Positions 1 to 9,496 of a DNA stretch of 64,000 nucleotides are shown here, one piece after another. The notes under the pieces are model-generated. The model ran no database searches, was not told where the DNA came from, and worked only from the letters and a program-made list of their open reading frames with translations. This stretch comes from Halotia branconii CENA392 (lineage in GTDB: Bacteria; Cyanobacteriota; Cyanobacteriia; Cyanobacteriales; Nostocaceae): positions 4,505,455 through 4,569,454 of the forward strand of contig NZ_CP124543.1 of the NCBI RefSeq assembly GCF_029953635.1. The letters run 5' to 3'. Position numbers and translations under genes: made by a program. Position 1 is the stretch's first letter. Each line of letters opens with the position of its first letter.

Positions 1-266
1 ACAACGGTGAAGAACAAAATTAGAGTAATTAAACCATTGAATAATCTGGGGTTGTCACCAGATGTTGGGCCAAATAAGTTTGGTGCAATTGTTACCAGTG
101 CTGTGATAATCGTACCTAACCAAACCACAAACATCACTGGATTTTTCAGCATGTTACGCGGATGCAGCTTAACAAATGCTTGCTGAAATGCGCGTTTGTA
201 AAGTCCGGCTGATTTGGCTTTGGGTTTATGTTTGCGTTCTTGTCGCAGTTTTGTAGATAATGTCAT
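1..266 (-). CDS. kdpB: Potassium-transporting ATPase ATP-binding subunit KdpB, N-terminal part
   Basis: Translating the complement from the ATG at 266 gives 88 residues beginning MTLSTKLRQERKHKPKAKSA, a basic cytoplasmic head, then LHPRNMLKNPVMFVVW and a hydrophobic segment. This matches the start of KdpB, the P-type ATPase subunit that powers K+ uptake through KdpA. The gene runs off the left edge, so the phosphorylation DKTGT motif and the catalytic domains are not visible. It lies 120 bp downstream of kdpA on the same strand, the usual kdpA-kdpB order. I found no kdpF-like small hydrophobic gene between them. Confidence 0.9.
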   Translation of the reverse strand, partial: MTLSTKLRQERKHKPKAKSAGLYKRAFQQAFVKLHPRNMLKNPVMFVVWLGTIITALVTIAPNLFGPTSGDNPRLFNGLITLILFFTV

Positions 267-386
267 TGGTGATTAATTAATTTAAAAAAATTAGGCACAG
301 GCGCAAACAAGAGAATATTTCGCGTTGCATAGTTGCGGGATGATTTACCAACTTCCAAAATTCTCCCCCTGCTCCCCCTGCTCTCT
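267..386. repeat. kdpA-kdpB spacer with short C/T-rich tandem repeat
   Basis: The 120-bp spacer carries two and a half copies of CTCCCCCTG near 362-384, just after the kdpA stop codon. Similar C/T-rich short tandem repeats are common in Nostocales genomes and a second one lies at 13116-13158. On the kdp mRNA it would be a G-rich run (GGGGGAG repeats). No terminator is evident. Confidence 0.5.
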
Positions 387-2072
387 TCATCCACCTCTAG
401 CAATCAAAAATGCCTCTGCTATAGGGCCTAAAACAAGTGCAGGAAAGAAGGTAAGAGCGCCAAGAATTAAAATCACTCCGCTTGTAACTCCTGTGAAGAG
501 TCTAGTGTCAGTTCTGAGAGTGCCGGTGGTAACAGGAACAGGTTGCTTGCGAGACATATTATCCGCCAAAAGCAACAGTGCAATAATCGCGATATAACGT
601 CCTGCCAAAATACTGACACTCGTGCTGAGATTCCACCACAGAGTGTTATCACTTAATCCTTCAAAGCCAGAACCGTTATTCGCTGCGGCGGAAGCGTATT
701 CGTAAACTACCTGGGAAACTCCATGAAAACCTGGGTTACTAATACCTGAAAGGATATCGGGAAAGCCGAAAGTAATAGCCCAAGGAATGAGAATAGCAAA
801 GGGGTGAACTAATAAAACAACGCTGGCTAGGACAATTTCTGGTTTCTCAATTTTGCGTCCTAAAAATTCTGGTGTCCGTCCCACCATTAACCCAGTCAAG
901 AACACCGCCAAAATTAGATAAATAAATAGGTAAGCTGTACCAGTTCCTTGACCTCCCCAAATAATTTGCAAAAACATATTAAAGAGAGTGGCAAATCCTC
1001 CAGGCGGCATCAAAGAATCATGCATACCATTAACAGCACCACACATAGTTGCTGTAGTCATGACTGCCCAAAGTGCTGTTTGCGCCCATCCAAATCGAAC
1101 TTCTTTGCCTTCTAAATTGGGTTGTTGTTCTCCTAATAGTGAGTTAACAAGGGGATTTCCTGGAAATTCACCTACTGCGGCAACACCTACTAAAAAGACA
1201 AAGATGATGAAGACCATCCAAAACACTAACCATGCTTGTTTACGGTTGTTAGCAAATATGCCGTAAGTGTAAATCAGTGCTGTGGGAATAGAAATCATTG
1301 CCCACATTTCTAATAAGTTCGTAAAGCCGTTGGGATTTTCAAAAGGATGGGCTGAGTTGATTCCAAAAAAGCCACCACCGTTTTCTCCTAGTTCTTTAAT
1401 AATTTCAAAATGTGCAACCAGGCCACGGGCAATTACTTGAGTTGCACCCTCTAAGGTGGTTGCTGTAGCCGGGCCTGCCAAGGTTTCGGGTATACCCGCC
1501 AAAATCAATAACAAGCCACCAATCACAGATATTGGTAACAAAATTCGTGTGATTGACTTAATTAAATCGCTGTAAAAGTTGCCTAATGGTCTACCAGTTA
1601 AACCGCGAATAAAGGCAATTCCTACTGCTAAACCAGTCGCCGCTGAAGTAAACATCAAGAACCCAAGGGCAAAAGTTTGACTAGCATAGCTAAAGGTTGT
1701 CTCACCAGAATAATGCTGTTGATTGGTATTAGTGACAAAGGAAAGTGTAGTGTGCAGTGCTAAATCCCAACTTGGCGCACCTAAATTTGTAGGATTTAGC
1801 GGCAACCATCCTTGCAGCATCAGGATTAAATAAACTAAAATCCCCATGACAAGATTGCTATACAGTACTGTTTTGGCATACTGCCAACCTGTCATTTCTT
1901 CTTGGGGACGTATACCACTAAAGGCATAAATAGCTTTTTCTAGAGGATTTATTACTGCATCAAGGATTATTTTTTCTCCCATAAAAACGCGAGCTATATA
2001 TTTCCCCAGTAGAGGAGTAGTTACTATGACTATCAGTAATGTCAAAGCAATTTGTATCCATCCTTGTAACAT
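387..2072 (-). CDS. kdpA: Potassium-transporting ATPase potassium-binding subunit KdpA
   Basis: This 561-residue multi-pass membrane protein is the K+-selective pore subunit of the Kdp ATPase and works with KdpB in the plasma membrane. Conserved filter-loop motifs are present: TNTNQQHYSGETTFSY (about 113-128), ENGGGFFGINSAHPFENPNG, HDSLMPPGGF and AAANNGSGFEGLSDNT near the C-terminus. Length fits the family (about 557 in E. coli). I chose the ATG at 2072 (MLQGWIQIAL) over a TTG at 2081; an AGGAG lies at 2086-2090, somewhat far (13 nt) from the ATG but only 4 nt from the TTG. It is first in the operon, divergent from a two-component system. Confidence 0.96.
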   Translation of the reverse strand: MLQGWIQIALTLLIVIVTTPLLGKYIARVFMGEKIILDAVINPLEKAIYAFSGIRPQEEMTGWQYAKTVLYSNLVMGILVYLILMLQGWLPLNPTNLGAPSWDLALHTTLSFVTNTNQQHYSGETTFSYASQTFALGFLMFTSAATGLAVGIAFIRGLTGRPLGNFYSDLIKSITRILLPISVIGGLLLILAGIPETLAGPATATTLEGATQVIARGLVAHFEIIKELGENGGGFFGINSAHPFENPNGFTNLLEMWAMISIPTALIYTYGIFANNRKQAWLVFWMVFIIFVFLVGVAAVGEFPGNPLVNSLLGEQQPNLEGKEVRFGWAQTALWAVMTTATMCGAVNGMHDSLMPPGGFATLFNMFLQIIWGGQGTGTAYLFIYLILAVFLTGLMVGRTPEFLGRKIEKPEIVLASVVLLVHPFAILIPWAITFGFPDILSGISNPGFHGVSQVVYEYASAAANNGSGFEGLSDNTLWWNLSTSVSILAGRYIAIIALLLLADNMSRKQPVPVTTGTLRTDTRLFTGVTSGVILILGALTFFPALVLGPIAEAFLIARGG

Positions 2073-2659
2073 GAATTTCAAAAATCTCCTGGTAGATTTT
2101 TATATTGTTGGCTTTTTAATGAAACACTCTTTGGGTGAATAGTGAACTGGATGTTTTTTATTAAGGACAACATTTAGCATAGGAACTGAGGCCGAACTTA
2201 AAGCAACAGCTAGTAGATAATCTCCATACCAAATTTGGGGTCAGTACTTGCTAGGATGACTTAATTATTTCTAATAATGCCAATAATTATGCAGCTTTCT
2301 GGCAATAATAAGCTAGTTAAAGCTTTACCACAATGGCGACTATTGCTTGTTATTTTTACACTTATTAAACCTAATGCCATAACGCATTTTTGCGATTAGA
2401 GAGAACACTAAGGATAAAGTTCTCTAGTTGTTAACAATTAATATAATTGACTAATCCATGAATCAAAACAAGTAATAGAAGGATATAAAACAGCGTTTGT
2501 TTTTTGTATATATTGTTTATTGAGTAATATATATTAAGCGTTTATGATGTTTATTTTTATCTAAACACTTTATTGATGGGTTGATAATCTGCTATAGTTA
2601 ATTTTAGATAGATATAATTTTTAGTTATACTAATATGTACAGTAAACATCACGTCCTAA
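2073..2659. other. Divergent promoter region between kdpA and a histidine kinase gene
   Basis: This 587-bp AT-rich spacer separates kdpA (minus) from the sensor kinase (plus) and must hold both promoters. Peptides of 36-39 codons can be read on both strands around 2290-2400, but none has a good ribosome site or resembles KdpF. I see no strong hairpin or recognised operator. Confidence 0.4.
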
Positions 2660-3763
2660 ATGGTAGATTTCAAAGTTAGATTACTTCATAAAGAATCGCT
2701 TTTAGGCAAATTCCTGTTAATAGCAGGTCTATTTATAGTTGTACTAATTCTGGAGTACTCTACACCTAATGAATATGTGTTTGGCTATCTCTATACAGGG
2801 CCGATTTTGTTAGCAAACTCCTGGTTGGGGAGGCGCAGTACTTTTCAAACTACCTTTGTTGCTGTGTGCCTAACTATGCTGAATCTTGTAGTCCCAGGAG
2901 GTGAAGCCATGAAGGTTCCGACGATCGCCAGTAGAGCGATCGCAGCGATCGCCTTGATTGTCACAGGTGTTTTGAGCGATCGCCTGCGCCGTTCGCAAGA
3001 AGCGATCGCCCTGACTCGTGCCAAGCTAGAAGCTCAAGAGGAATTATCTAGAGTACGTGAAGATTTTGCTTCTACTCTCACCCATGATCTCAAAACTCCA
3101 TTGCTGGGAGCAATTGAAACTCTCAAAGCGTTTGAACAAGAAAAATTTGGTGCTGTCTCATCGGCGCAGCAAAAAATTTTATCTACAATGACGCGCAGTC
3201 ATCAAACTTCCCTACAACTGCTAGAAACTTTACTAGATATCTATCGCAATGATACAGAAGGCTTAAAACTCAACTTAACACCTGTAGATTTAGCTATCTT
3301 GGCAGAAGAAACTGCTAGCACTCTCTCGGAATTAGCAGCTAGTCGTCGCGTTTATCTTTCACTTAACTATGGTGACTCTGATTGGCGGCGATCGCTATGG
3401 GTTCAGGGTGATGCTTTGCAACTCCAACGAGTTTTTAACAATCTTTTAGTTAATGCTATCAACCATTCTCGGCGCGGTGAGCGTGTGGAAATAGTATTAG
3501 AACCGCAAGCTTTCTATCAAGTCGTGAAAATTTTGGATACGGGTGCAGGTATTGTACCTGAGCAGTTCTCCCATTTATTCGACCGATTTTACCAGGGACA
3601 TAGCGATCGCCAAGCTAAAGGTTCTGGATTAGGGCTTTACCTATCTCGCCAAATTATTGCAGCCCACGGCGGTATAATTTGGGCAGAGAACAGAGTACCT
3701 ATCGGTGCAATGTTTGCTTTCAAGCTTCCCGTTTACCCGTCTCAATCTTCTGTTACTGTGTGA
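2660..3763 (+). CDS. Membrane sensor histidine kinase
   Basis: A 367-residue orthodox histidine kinase. The N-terminal 110 residues hold about three or four hydrophobic segments (around 18-32, 43-54, 63-79 and 88-105) with no obvious extracellular domain, so it may sense within the membrane or via a partner. HisKA follows with the phospho-acceptor H142 in TLTHDLKTPLLG. The ATPase domain shows the N-box (N260-N268), the G1 motif DTGAGIV (293-299), an F-box (LFDRF, 306-310) and the G2 motif GSGLGL (321-326). The stop is just ahead of the start of the response regulator, so the two are surely co-transcribed partners. The neighbouring divergent kdp operon makes a role in osmotic or K+ response possible, but it is not a KdpD: it lacks the KdpD/Usp domain. 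Confidence 0.9.
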   Translation: MVDFKVRLLHKESLLGKFLLIAGLFIVVLILEYSTPNEYVFGYLYTGPILLANSWLGRRSTFQTTFVAVCLTMLNLVVPGGEAMKVPTIASRAIAAIALIVTGVLSDRLRRSQEAIALTRAKLEAQEELSRVREDFASTLTHDLKTPLLGAIETLKAFEQEKFGAVSSAQQKILSTMTRSHQTSLQLLETLLDIYRNDTEGLKLNLTPVDLAILAEETASTLSELAASRRVYLSLNYGDSDWRRSLWVQGDALQLQRVFNNLLVNAINHSRRGERVEIVLEPQAFYQVVKILDTGAGIVPEQFSHLFDRFYQGHSDRQAKGSGLGLYLSRQIIAAHGGIIWAENRVPIGAMFAFKLPVYPSQSSVTV

Positions 3764-3764
3764 G

Positions 3765-4454
3765 ATGCCATCTACCCCAATCAAAATTCTCCTAGTAGAA
3801 GATGATGAACTCTTTCGTTTAGGTTTGCATGTGCGATTGCAACAAGAAACAGGGTTAGAAATTATTGCTGAGGCTGAAGATGGAGAAACAGCTATTGAGT
3901 TAATTAATCAAGAATCTTTCAATGTGGTGTTATTAGATGTAGGATTGCCAGGAATTGGAGGAATAGAAGCCTGTCGCCAAATTAAGCAGCAAAATCCTCA
4001 GTTACCAGTTTTAGTTTTGACTTCCCACTCTCAAAAGTCTCTAATTGCCCGATTAATTGAAGCAGGCGCTCAAGGCTATTGTCTCAAAGGAGTGGCAGCA
4101 GAAAAATTAGTGCTGGCACTTCGTTCTGTCGCTGCTGGAGCATCCTGGTGGGATGAAACTGCAACTAAAGAAATTCGTTCTAATTTTGCATCTGATCTTG
4201 ACGAACCTAACTCAGAAAATATCTCAAAACTCTCCAACCCCCTAACTCAACGCGAACAAGAAATTTTGTCGCTATTAGCAGTCGGCAAAACTAATCAAGA
4301 AATTGCCTTGACACTCTACATTACACCTGGGACTGTCAGAGTGCATGTTCATGCGATTTTACATAAATTGGGAGTAGGCGATCGCACTCAAGCTGTTGTT
4401 GTTGCTTTACAAAAAAGGTTAATTAAAAGTAACTCGACTGTAGAAGAGCAGTAA
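3765..4454 (+). CDS. NarL/FixJ-family response regulator
   Basis: 229 residues from the ATG at 3765, one base after the kinase stop codon. An in-frame ATG upstream at 3705 lies inside the kinase gene and would add 20 unrelated residues. The receiver domain has acidic residues E12-D14, phospho-acceptor D58 (VVLLDVGLPG), T86 and K108. The C-terminal LuxR-type helix-turn-helix is plain (LTQREQEILSLLAVGKTNQE, about 164-225). It is a DNA-binding output for the preceding kinase. A NarL-type rather than OmpR-type output differs from the classical KdpE. Confidence 0.93.
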   Translation: MPSTPIKILLVEDDELFRLGLHVRLQQETGLEIIAEAEDGETAIELINQESFNVVLLDVGLPGIGGIEACRQIKQQNPQLPVLVLTSHSQKSLIARLIEAGAQGYCLKGVAAEKLVLALRSVAAGASWWDETATKEIRSNFASDLDEPNSENISKLSNPLTQREQEILSLLAVGKTNQEIALTLYITPGTVRVHVHAILHKLGVGDRTQAVVVALQKRLIKSNSTVEEQ

Positions 4455-4570
4455 TTCCAAAACTTTTTTACTTGAAATTACATTAACTCTTCATTTTTGA
4501 TTAACGACTATTCACTTCTTATAAATGATTTCTAGGGTGAGAGTTTTCAATTTGATGTGTAGAAGAAACC

Positions 4571-4598
4571 ATACTGAAAGCTACATACTGAAAGCTAC
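4571..4598. repeat. 14-bp tandem duplication spanning the kinase stop codon
   Basis: ATACTGAAAGCTAC occurs twice in a row (4571-4584 and 4585-4598). The kinase stop codon falls in the left copy. With a single copy the frame would read on for about 16 more residues (after ...VAFSM: VSSTHQIENS...) before a TAA, so the duplication seems to have shortened the protein slightly. Confidence 0.8.
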
Positions 4599-6284
4599 AT
4601 TTTGACCTTGAGTTTGTCGGCGCTGTTTTTGAGTATATTCGTTTAGTTTCACCTGAACTTGAGCATATATAGGGGTATCTTTAGGAATCCTGCGGAGAAA
4701 TGCCACAGCTCCATCGAAGTCACCCATTAACGCTTTTTTGTGGGCATTATGTAAAAAATAGGCTGCTCTAATTTGCCGCTTTTGACTATATTCAGCCAAT
4801 TTTTTTTGCACTAAAGCGCCAGCAGAACTTTCTTGAGGAATTTGACGCAGATACTTTAAAGCCGTAGAAAAATCTCTTGCCTCAGCTTTTTCATAAGCTT
4901 TTGCTAATAAATCTTGCGTCTGTACTTCAATATTAAATTGTGCCTGCTGAACTAATTTATCGATTTTAGATTGCCAATATAAAATATCAGGAACTTTAGG
5001 AGCAACACTTAGCACATCTGACCATCTACCTTCATTGAAAGCTTGTTCAGCTATTAAATATTGTTCCGCCGCCTGTTGCCATTGCTGTTGCCATTCTTCA
5101 ATTGTGGCTTGAGCTTCTGGATAAACATTACTATGAGAGGGAATCGATTTAGCCAAAGCGATCGCTTCTTGTAAATCCCCAGCTTGATATTCTTCTGTTG
5201 CTTTATATAAAGTTTCGGTTTCAGAATAAGCGGGAGAATTAGTTACTAAAGAATATACTCCCAATCCCATTAATAAAGAATTAGCAGCCAGTCCTACTTT
5301 CATTCCTGTTAGTAGGGGCGAAGATTGCTCAGATGTACGACGCTGGTAAGAATCACGGCTTTCAACTGTTACCTCCAAAGGTTCATCAGGCTGAGTTTCT
5401 TGTACCATTTGCTGGAGTACACGCAGTACCTCACCCACAGACTGAAAACGCTCTTGGTAGTCATAACGAACCATTTGACTGAGAACTGCTGCTAAATAAT
5501 CATTAACTGGCGTATCTTGAGAACGCCATAAAATCTCGTTGGTATCAGCATCACCTTTTAATTGCAGTGGTTCTAGCCCTGTTAAAGCCTGGATAGCAAT
5601 CATACCCAAAGCATAGATATCACTATTAGGTTGTGTTTGACCAATAAATTGTTCTGGGGGAATATAACCCAGTGATGTTACAGGAATCCGATAGATGGGC
5701 AATTCCCCATCTATATCTAAATCAACTGACTGGATTGAGCCAAAGTCAATTAAAACTAATTTGCTATCAGCAGTACGTCTGATTAAGTTTTCTGGTTTGA
5801 TATCACAATGAATTACACCTTGAGAGTGAACAAATTCCAAAATACTTAAAACGTCTTGTAAAAAATCTATAACTTCGTTTTCAGTCCAAACACATCCCCA
5901 TTGTGGAGTGATGGGCAATTCTGCTGTTAACGAGTGTCCTTCTATAAACTCTTGGACTAAATAAAACCGTTCGTGTTCTTCAAAGCAAGCGATAAATTCG
6001 GGAATTTGGTCATGAAGTCCCAGACGCTTGAGGGTTTGAGTTTCGGTAAGAAAGCGTAATCTTAAGGTGTCTAAGTAGCTGGGTTGAGAATTGCTCACCT
6101 TGAGCTGCTTAACGACACATTGGGGATGATGTGGATAATCTATATCTACAGCAATATATGTCTGTCCAAATACCCCTGCACCCAGGCTTTGGACTATTTG
6201 GTAACGTGATTGTAGTACTTTACCGATCATGTGGTAGTTCATGAGCTGGTTACTTGGTAAATCCATATATAAGTTTTCTAACAT
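4581..6284 (-). CDS. Serine/threonine protein kinase with TPR-like C-terminal region
   Basis: 567 residues. The Hanks-type kinase domain (about 28-295) has the glycine loop GAGVFG (35-40), K59 in VVKQLK, the catalytic loop HCDIKPEN (159-166) and DFG (180-182), so it should be active. A single hydrophobic stretch (about 327-350, GMKVGLAANSLLMGLGVYSL) may anchor it in the membrane. The C-terminal 200 residues are alpha-helical repeats with A/E/Q-rich 'AEQAFNEGRWSDVL' and 'ARDFSTALKYLRQIP' units, TPR-like. This layout is common in filamentous cyanobacteria. The last codons lie in a 14-bp tandem duplication that sets the stop. The substrate is unknown. Confidence 0.92.
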   Translation of the reverse strand: MLENLYMDLPSNQLMNYHMIGKVLQSRYQIVQSLGAGVFGQTYIAVDIDYPHHPQCVVKQLKVSNSQPSYLDTLRLRFLTETQTLKRLGLHDQIPEFIACFEEHERFYLVQEFIEGHSLTAELPITPQWGCVWTENEVIDFLQDVLSILEFVHSQGVIHCDIKPENLIRRTADSKLVLIDFGSIQSVDLDIDGELPIYRIPVTSLGYIPPEQFIGQTQPNSDIYALGMIAIQALTGLEPLQLKGDADTNEILWRSQDTPVNDYLAAVLSQMVRYDYQERFQSVGEVLRVLQQMVQETQPDEPLEVTVESRDSYQRRTSEQSSPLLTGMKVGLAANSLLMGLGVYSLVTNSPAYSETETLYKATEEYQAGDLQEAIALAKSIPSHSNVYPEAQATIEEWQQQWQQAAEQYLIAEQAFNEGRWSDVLSVAPKVPDILYWQSKIDKLVQQAQFNIEVQTQDLLAKAYEKAEARDFSTALKYLRQIPQESSAGALVQKKLAEYSQKRQIRAAYFLHNAHKKALMGDFDGAVAFLRRIPKDTPIYAQVQVKLNEYTQKQRRQTQGQNVAFSM

Positions 6285-6747
6285 GGCTAATTAATTCCGG
6301 AAGTCCTGAAAAATAAATGATTAGTGCTTTGATTGCTGAAACACGGCTTCTTTTATTATGTATTTTTACGTAGAAGTTGAGTGGTTTGTCAGACTTTAGA
6401 TTACAAAAAGCTTAAATTACTTTAAAGTACTAACAATTACTGGTGATTTCAACTTGTCACGTTGTTTTTACTTAAATAACGTGTCAGAGTTTTGAACAGA
6501 AATAATAAATATTTTTACTTAAATTATTGCTTACCTTTTGATATAGCTAACTGAAAATTCAGTAATTTAACTTAAATCAACATTCACTGATGTACACAGT
6601 ACTTATCTTAAGCTGACGACAACATAAGAAAGGGGTTCCCTTCATCAGGGGAAATTTATAGCAGTATGAGGATTTATACTTAGTCTGTATAGTTGCGATT
6701 TCCAATCGCCCGGTTTATTGCAAAAGTGGATGCTTTCGGTTGTGGAC
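6285..6747. other. Spacer upstream of the kinase gene
   Basis: This 463-bp AT-rich region contains no credible gene. It has a perfect 12-bp palindrome TACTTTAAAGTA at 6418-6429 and a short hairpin near 6637-6655 (TTCCCTT/AGGGGAA). It probably contains the kinase promoter and the 3' end of the methyltransferase transcript. Confidence 0.3.
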
Positions 6748-7488
6748 TTACAAACTTTTCTGCGCTACCAACAAAATAGATACACCAAAAGGTAGTTTTA
6801 TGCGATTAATTAAATGACGTTCACTGGCAAATAAGAAAGTTAAGAACTGATTGATAGGTTTAGTTGGCAAATTTAAGTCATTACTACCAACAGAATTACT
6901 TTCGATACGTGATAAGTTTTTCAAAAAACGCATTAAAGCAACTATAGGAAATAGAAAAGCATTAAAATAACTGCCGTAACGGACAGTGTACCCAGCCTTG
7001 GTTACAAGTCGCTTTAAAGCTGGCAAAACATAACGGCGTTTGTGGTGATTGATGTCATCGTGCTGACTCCACAAAAATTTGTAAGCAGGGACTGTAACTA
7101 ATAACCAACCTCCGGGCTTTAATCTAGAATGTAATGCCATTAGTGCTGCTAAGTCATTATCAAGATGTTCTATAACATCTAAGATGACAATCAAGTCATA
7201 CTCGTCTGTAAAAGGAATTTTATCAGGTAAGCTACCTAATTTAACCTGAGTTACTTGTCGTTCATTAGCAATTTTGCCAGCGATTTCGTCTAGTTCCATC
7301 GCAGATATTTGACCATGACGAGCTAGCATACTCAAGTTACCGCCTGTACCACAACCAGCCTCCAGGATTTTGGGATTTTTTGGTAAATGAAGTTGACGAA
7401 TGACTCGATTTATGATCCGGCGGCGACCCACAAACCACCAGTGCTGATCTTCTACGGCTGCATATTGTAGGTAAAAATCTTTGTCCAT
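6748..7488 (-). CDS. Class I SAM-dependent methyltransferase
   Basis: 246 residues. Motif I ILEAGCGTGGNL (41-52) binds S-adenosylmethionine; LIVILDVIEHL and LKPGGWLLVTVPAY are the later motifs of the Methyltransf_23/11 type. The N-terminal 'EDQHWWFVGRRRII' is typical of methyltransferases found near glycan or lipid genes in many bacteria. The substrate cannot be told from sequence. ATG at 7488. It lies about 70 bp downstream of the carotenoid oxygenase on the same strand, so the two could share a transcript. Confidence 0.85.
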   Translation of the reverse strand: MDKDFYLQYAAVEDQHWWFVGRRRIINRVIRQLHLPKNPKILEAGCGTGGNLSMLARHGQISAMELDEIAGKIANERQVTQVKLGSLPDKIPFTDEYDLIVILDVIEHLDNDLAALMALHSRLKPGGWLLVTVPAYKFLWSQHDDINHHKRRYVLPALKRLVTKAGYTVRYGSYFNAFLFPIVALMRFLKNLSRIESNSVGSNDLNLPTKPINQFLTFLFASERHLINRIKLPFGVSILLVAQKSL

Positions 7489-7559
7489 TTGGGATTTTAA
7501 ATAATGACTTTAGCCCTTTGTTGAAGATGCTGTACGCATGGAGAGGACTTTAGTCCTCA

Positions 7560-8999
7560 CTACAAACCTGCATCTTTCCAAGTGCCGTGGAAGCCGTGGG
7601 GAATAATGCTGGGTAATCCTAGTTTACAGATAGGTTCTGCGTCTAAGCGATCGCTATCAAATATCCAAACTTGACTATTATCAGAATTACCATCGTATAC
7701 AACTGTGATTACCCAACTCTGTAGGGAGTTTTGAGCATTTTGGACATGTATGGGTTCTGAAGGATAGCGATTTTCTCCGAAATCTGCTTCGGTGAGAATT
7801 TGGCTCTTGTGATCGAAGCGAGCGATCGCGTTTAATAATTCTTGGCTGATATCTGTCCCTTGGCGGAACCCAGACATATATGTGTAGCGAGAAAATTGCC
7901 CAACGTTTTGCTGTGGCACACTGGGAAATTCACAATGTCGGTCTGACAATTGCTGAATTTCTATAACTTTCCCTGTTTGGGGATTGAGACGTACCCGTGA
8001 AAATGTACTTTTAGCAGCAGTGTGAGTTTTTCCTGTAGCTACTTCTTTGAGATATTGGTTTGTCTGAAAATCTTCATAACGGGCAATATCTACAATCACT
8101 GAACCGTCAGCATCTACATAACCATTGGCAAAATGCCATTGATACCAAGGTTCAGTTTCTTTTCGAATTACTAAAGATAAATTTTCGCGGTCAAAGACTA
8201 AAATCTGGGTTCCTAGTTGAGGTCGCCATTCTAACGAATCACTATAACTGCTTGTTCCCAATAATATGGGTAAAATATTCAACCGCACTGGTGGCACGAA
8301 AAAGACAAGATACTGTCCTGCCAAGACAAAATCATGCACCAACGGCACTCCATCTAGTTGATATGCGGCTTTTTGGTTAATCTTGCCTGTGGAATCGCTT
8401 TTATAGATATTTAATGTCGCATCTTTTCCAGAACTAATGCCAAAGTTAAAAATTTCTCCTGTGTTGGGGTCACATTTGTCATGGGCAGAATAACTTAAGC
8501 CTCCAGTTAATCCCCCTAAATCATCTTCGCCCCAAGTTTCTAAAGTTTGCAAATCTAAGGCATGAGGTTTACCACCTTCCCATAGTGCTAAGAGTTTATC
8601 GGGGAGTGCTAGCACTGAAGTATTAGCAGCGTTCTTCACTGGTTTTCGCCATTGATTCCAAATTGGCCCCGGTGCTGTCATGCCATAGTTGCCGTAAAGC
8701 AGTTTACCTGCGGCAGTTTCTTGTTGATAGCCAAGAGTTTGCACGTAGCGATAAACTCCGGTAGCGCCTGCATCAGTAAAATGCACAGCAAGAATTGCCC
8801 CATCTCCATCAAACCAGTGTCCCATAGGGATACCACCACGTTCTAGACGGGCTGGCCCGTTGCGGTAAAGTGTGCCACGCAACCCATCAGGGATTTGCCC
8901 CCAGAGAATTGGCAGTTGGGTAGAAGGAAATTCTGGGGCTGGTTGTGCGATCGCATTTCCCCAAGTTTTTGTCATTGACTTTTGATTAATTGTATGCAT
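7560..8999 (-). CDS. Carotenoid cleavage oxygenase (RPE65/CCD family)
   Basis: A 479-residue seven-bladed propeller enzyme that splits carotenoid or apocarotenoid double bonds with Fe2+ and O2. The four iron-binding histidines are visible: H173 (SAHDKCD), H222 (LVHDFVL), H289 (QWHFANGY) and H471 in the terminal IPHGFHGTW. Family landmarks YRNGPAR and HWFDGDGA are near residues 45-67. Length is typical (about 480-490 for cyanobacterial apocarotenoid oxygenases). No signal peptide. Which carotenoid it cuts is not deducible. An internal ATG at 8975 (MTKTWGN) is an alternative start. Confidence 0.93.
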   Translation of the reverse strand: MHTINQKSMTKTWGNAIAQPAPEFPSTQLPILWGQIPDGLRGTLYRNGPARLERGGIPMGHWFDGDGAILAVHFTDAGATGVYRYVQTLGYQQETAAGKLLYGNYGMTAPGPIWNQWRKPVKNAANTSVLALPDKLLALWEGGKPHALDLQTLETWGEDDLGGLTGGLSYSAHDKCDPNTGEIFNFGISSGKDATLNIYKSDSTGKINQKAAYQLDGVPLVHDFVLAGQYLVFFVPPVRLNILPILLGTSSYSDSLEWRPQLGTQILVFDRENLSLVIRKETEPWYQWHFANGYVDADGSVIVDIARYEDFQTNQYLKEVATGKTHTAAKSTFSRVRLNPQTGKVIEIQQLSDRHCEFPSVPQQNVGQFSRYTYMSGFRQGTDISQELLNAIARFDHKSQILTEADFGENRYPSEPIHVQNAQNSLQSWVITVVYDGNSDNSQVWIFDSDRLDAEPICKLGLPSIIPHGFHGTWKDAGL

Positions 9000-9496
9000 T
9001 TTAGATTACTGCCAGATGAATCATCAACTTATACAAATACATCCTAATACTTTCATATTTATTGCAATTTTTGCACAATATTTATAACTATAAAATTATC
9101 AGAATTTTTGTTTTAAAATAGCGAAATTAATTAAAACTCATAATAGCTAATATTGAAAGAATACCAAGGCATAAATTTAATTTTTAATATAATTTGTCTG
9201 TTCAGCTTAATTACTTTATTTTTAAAATAATCTAAAGATTTGATCTTCATTATCAAAACATTTTCTATTGTAATTCAAGATAAAGTTATTTAAATTGTTA
9301 TACGTAGATAGTACAGATTCTCAGTTCATTTCTATATCAAGTCAAACAACATAATTACCTGAACAAGCTAACAACTCCTAACTAGATTTCGCAAGGTACA
9401 GGCAATAAGTAAATTGTGGAACAAGTTTAAAATTGCCTACTTGTTATTCTCAATATTTGCAAAACTTCTACCCTAAAAACAGGAGAACTATTTCTC
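9000..9496. other. Long AT-rich leader upstream of the repeat-protein pair
   Basis: This 497-bp very AT-rich spacer separates the divergent carotenoid oxygenase and repeat-protein genes. I see no gene. The ribosome site AACAGGAGA just before 9497 is nearly the same as the one before the second repeat protein (AAACAGGAGAT, about 10388), suggesting a duplicated leader. Confidence 0.35.

Noticed and set aside
361..384. C/T-rich repeat as a CRISPR or structured RNA
   Set aside because: Only two to three short degenerate units with no spacers; it is a simple short tandem repeat.
2280..2400. Possible kdpF-like small gene upstream of kdpA
   Set aside because: The 36-39 codon frames there are not hydrophobic in the KdpF manner and lack ribosome sites.
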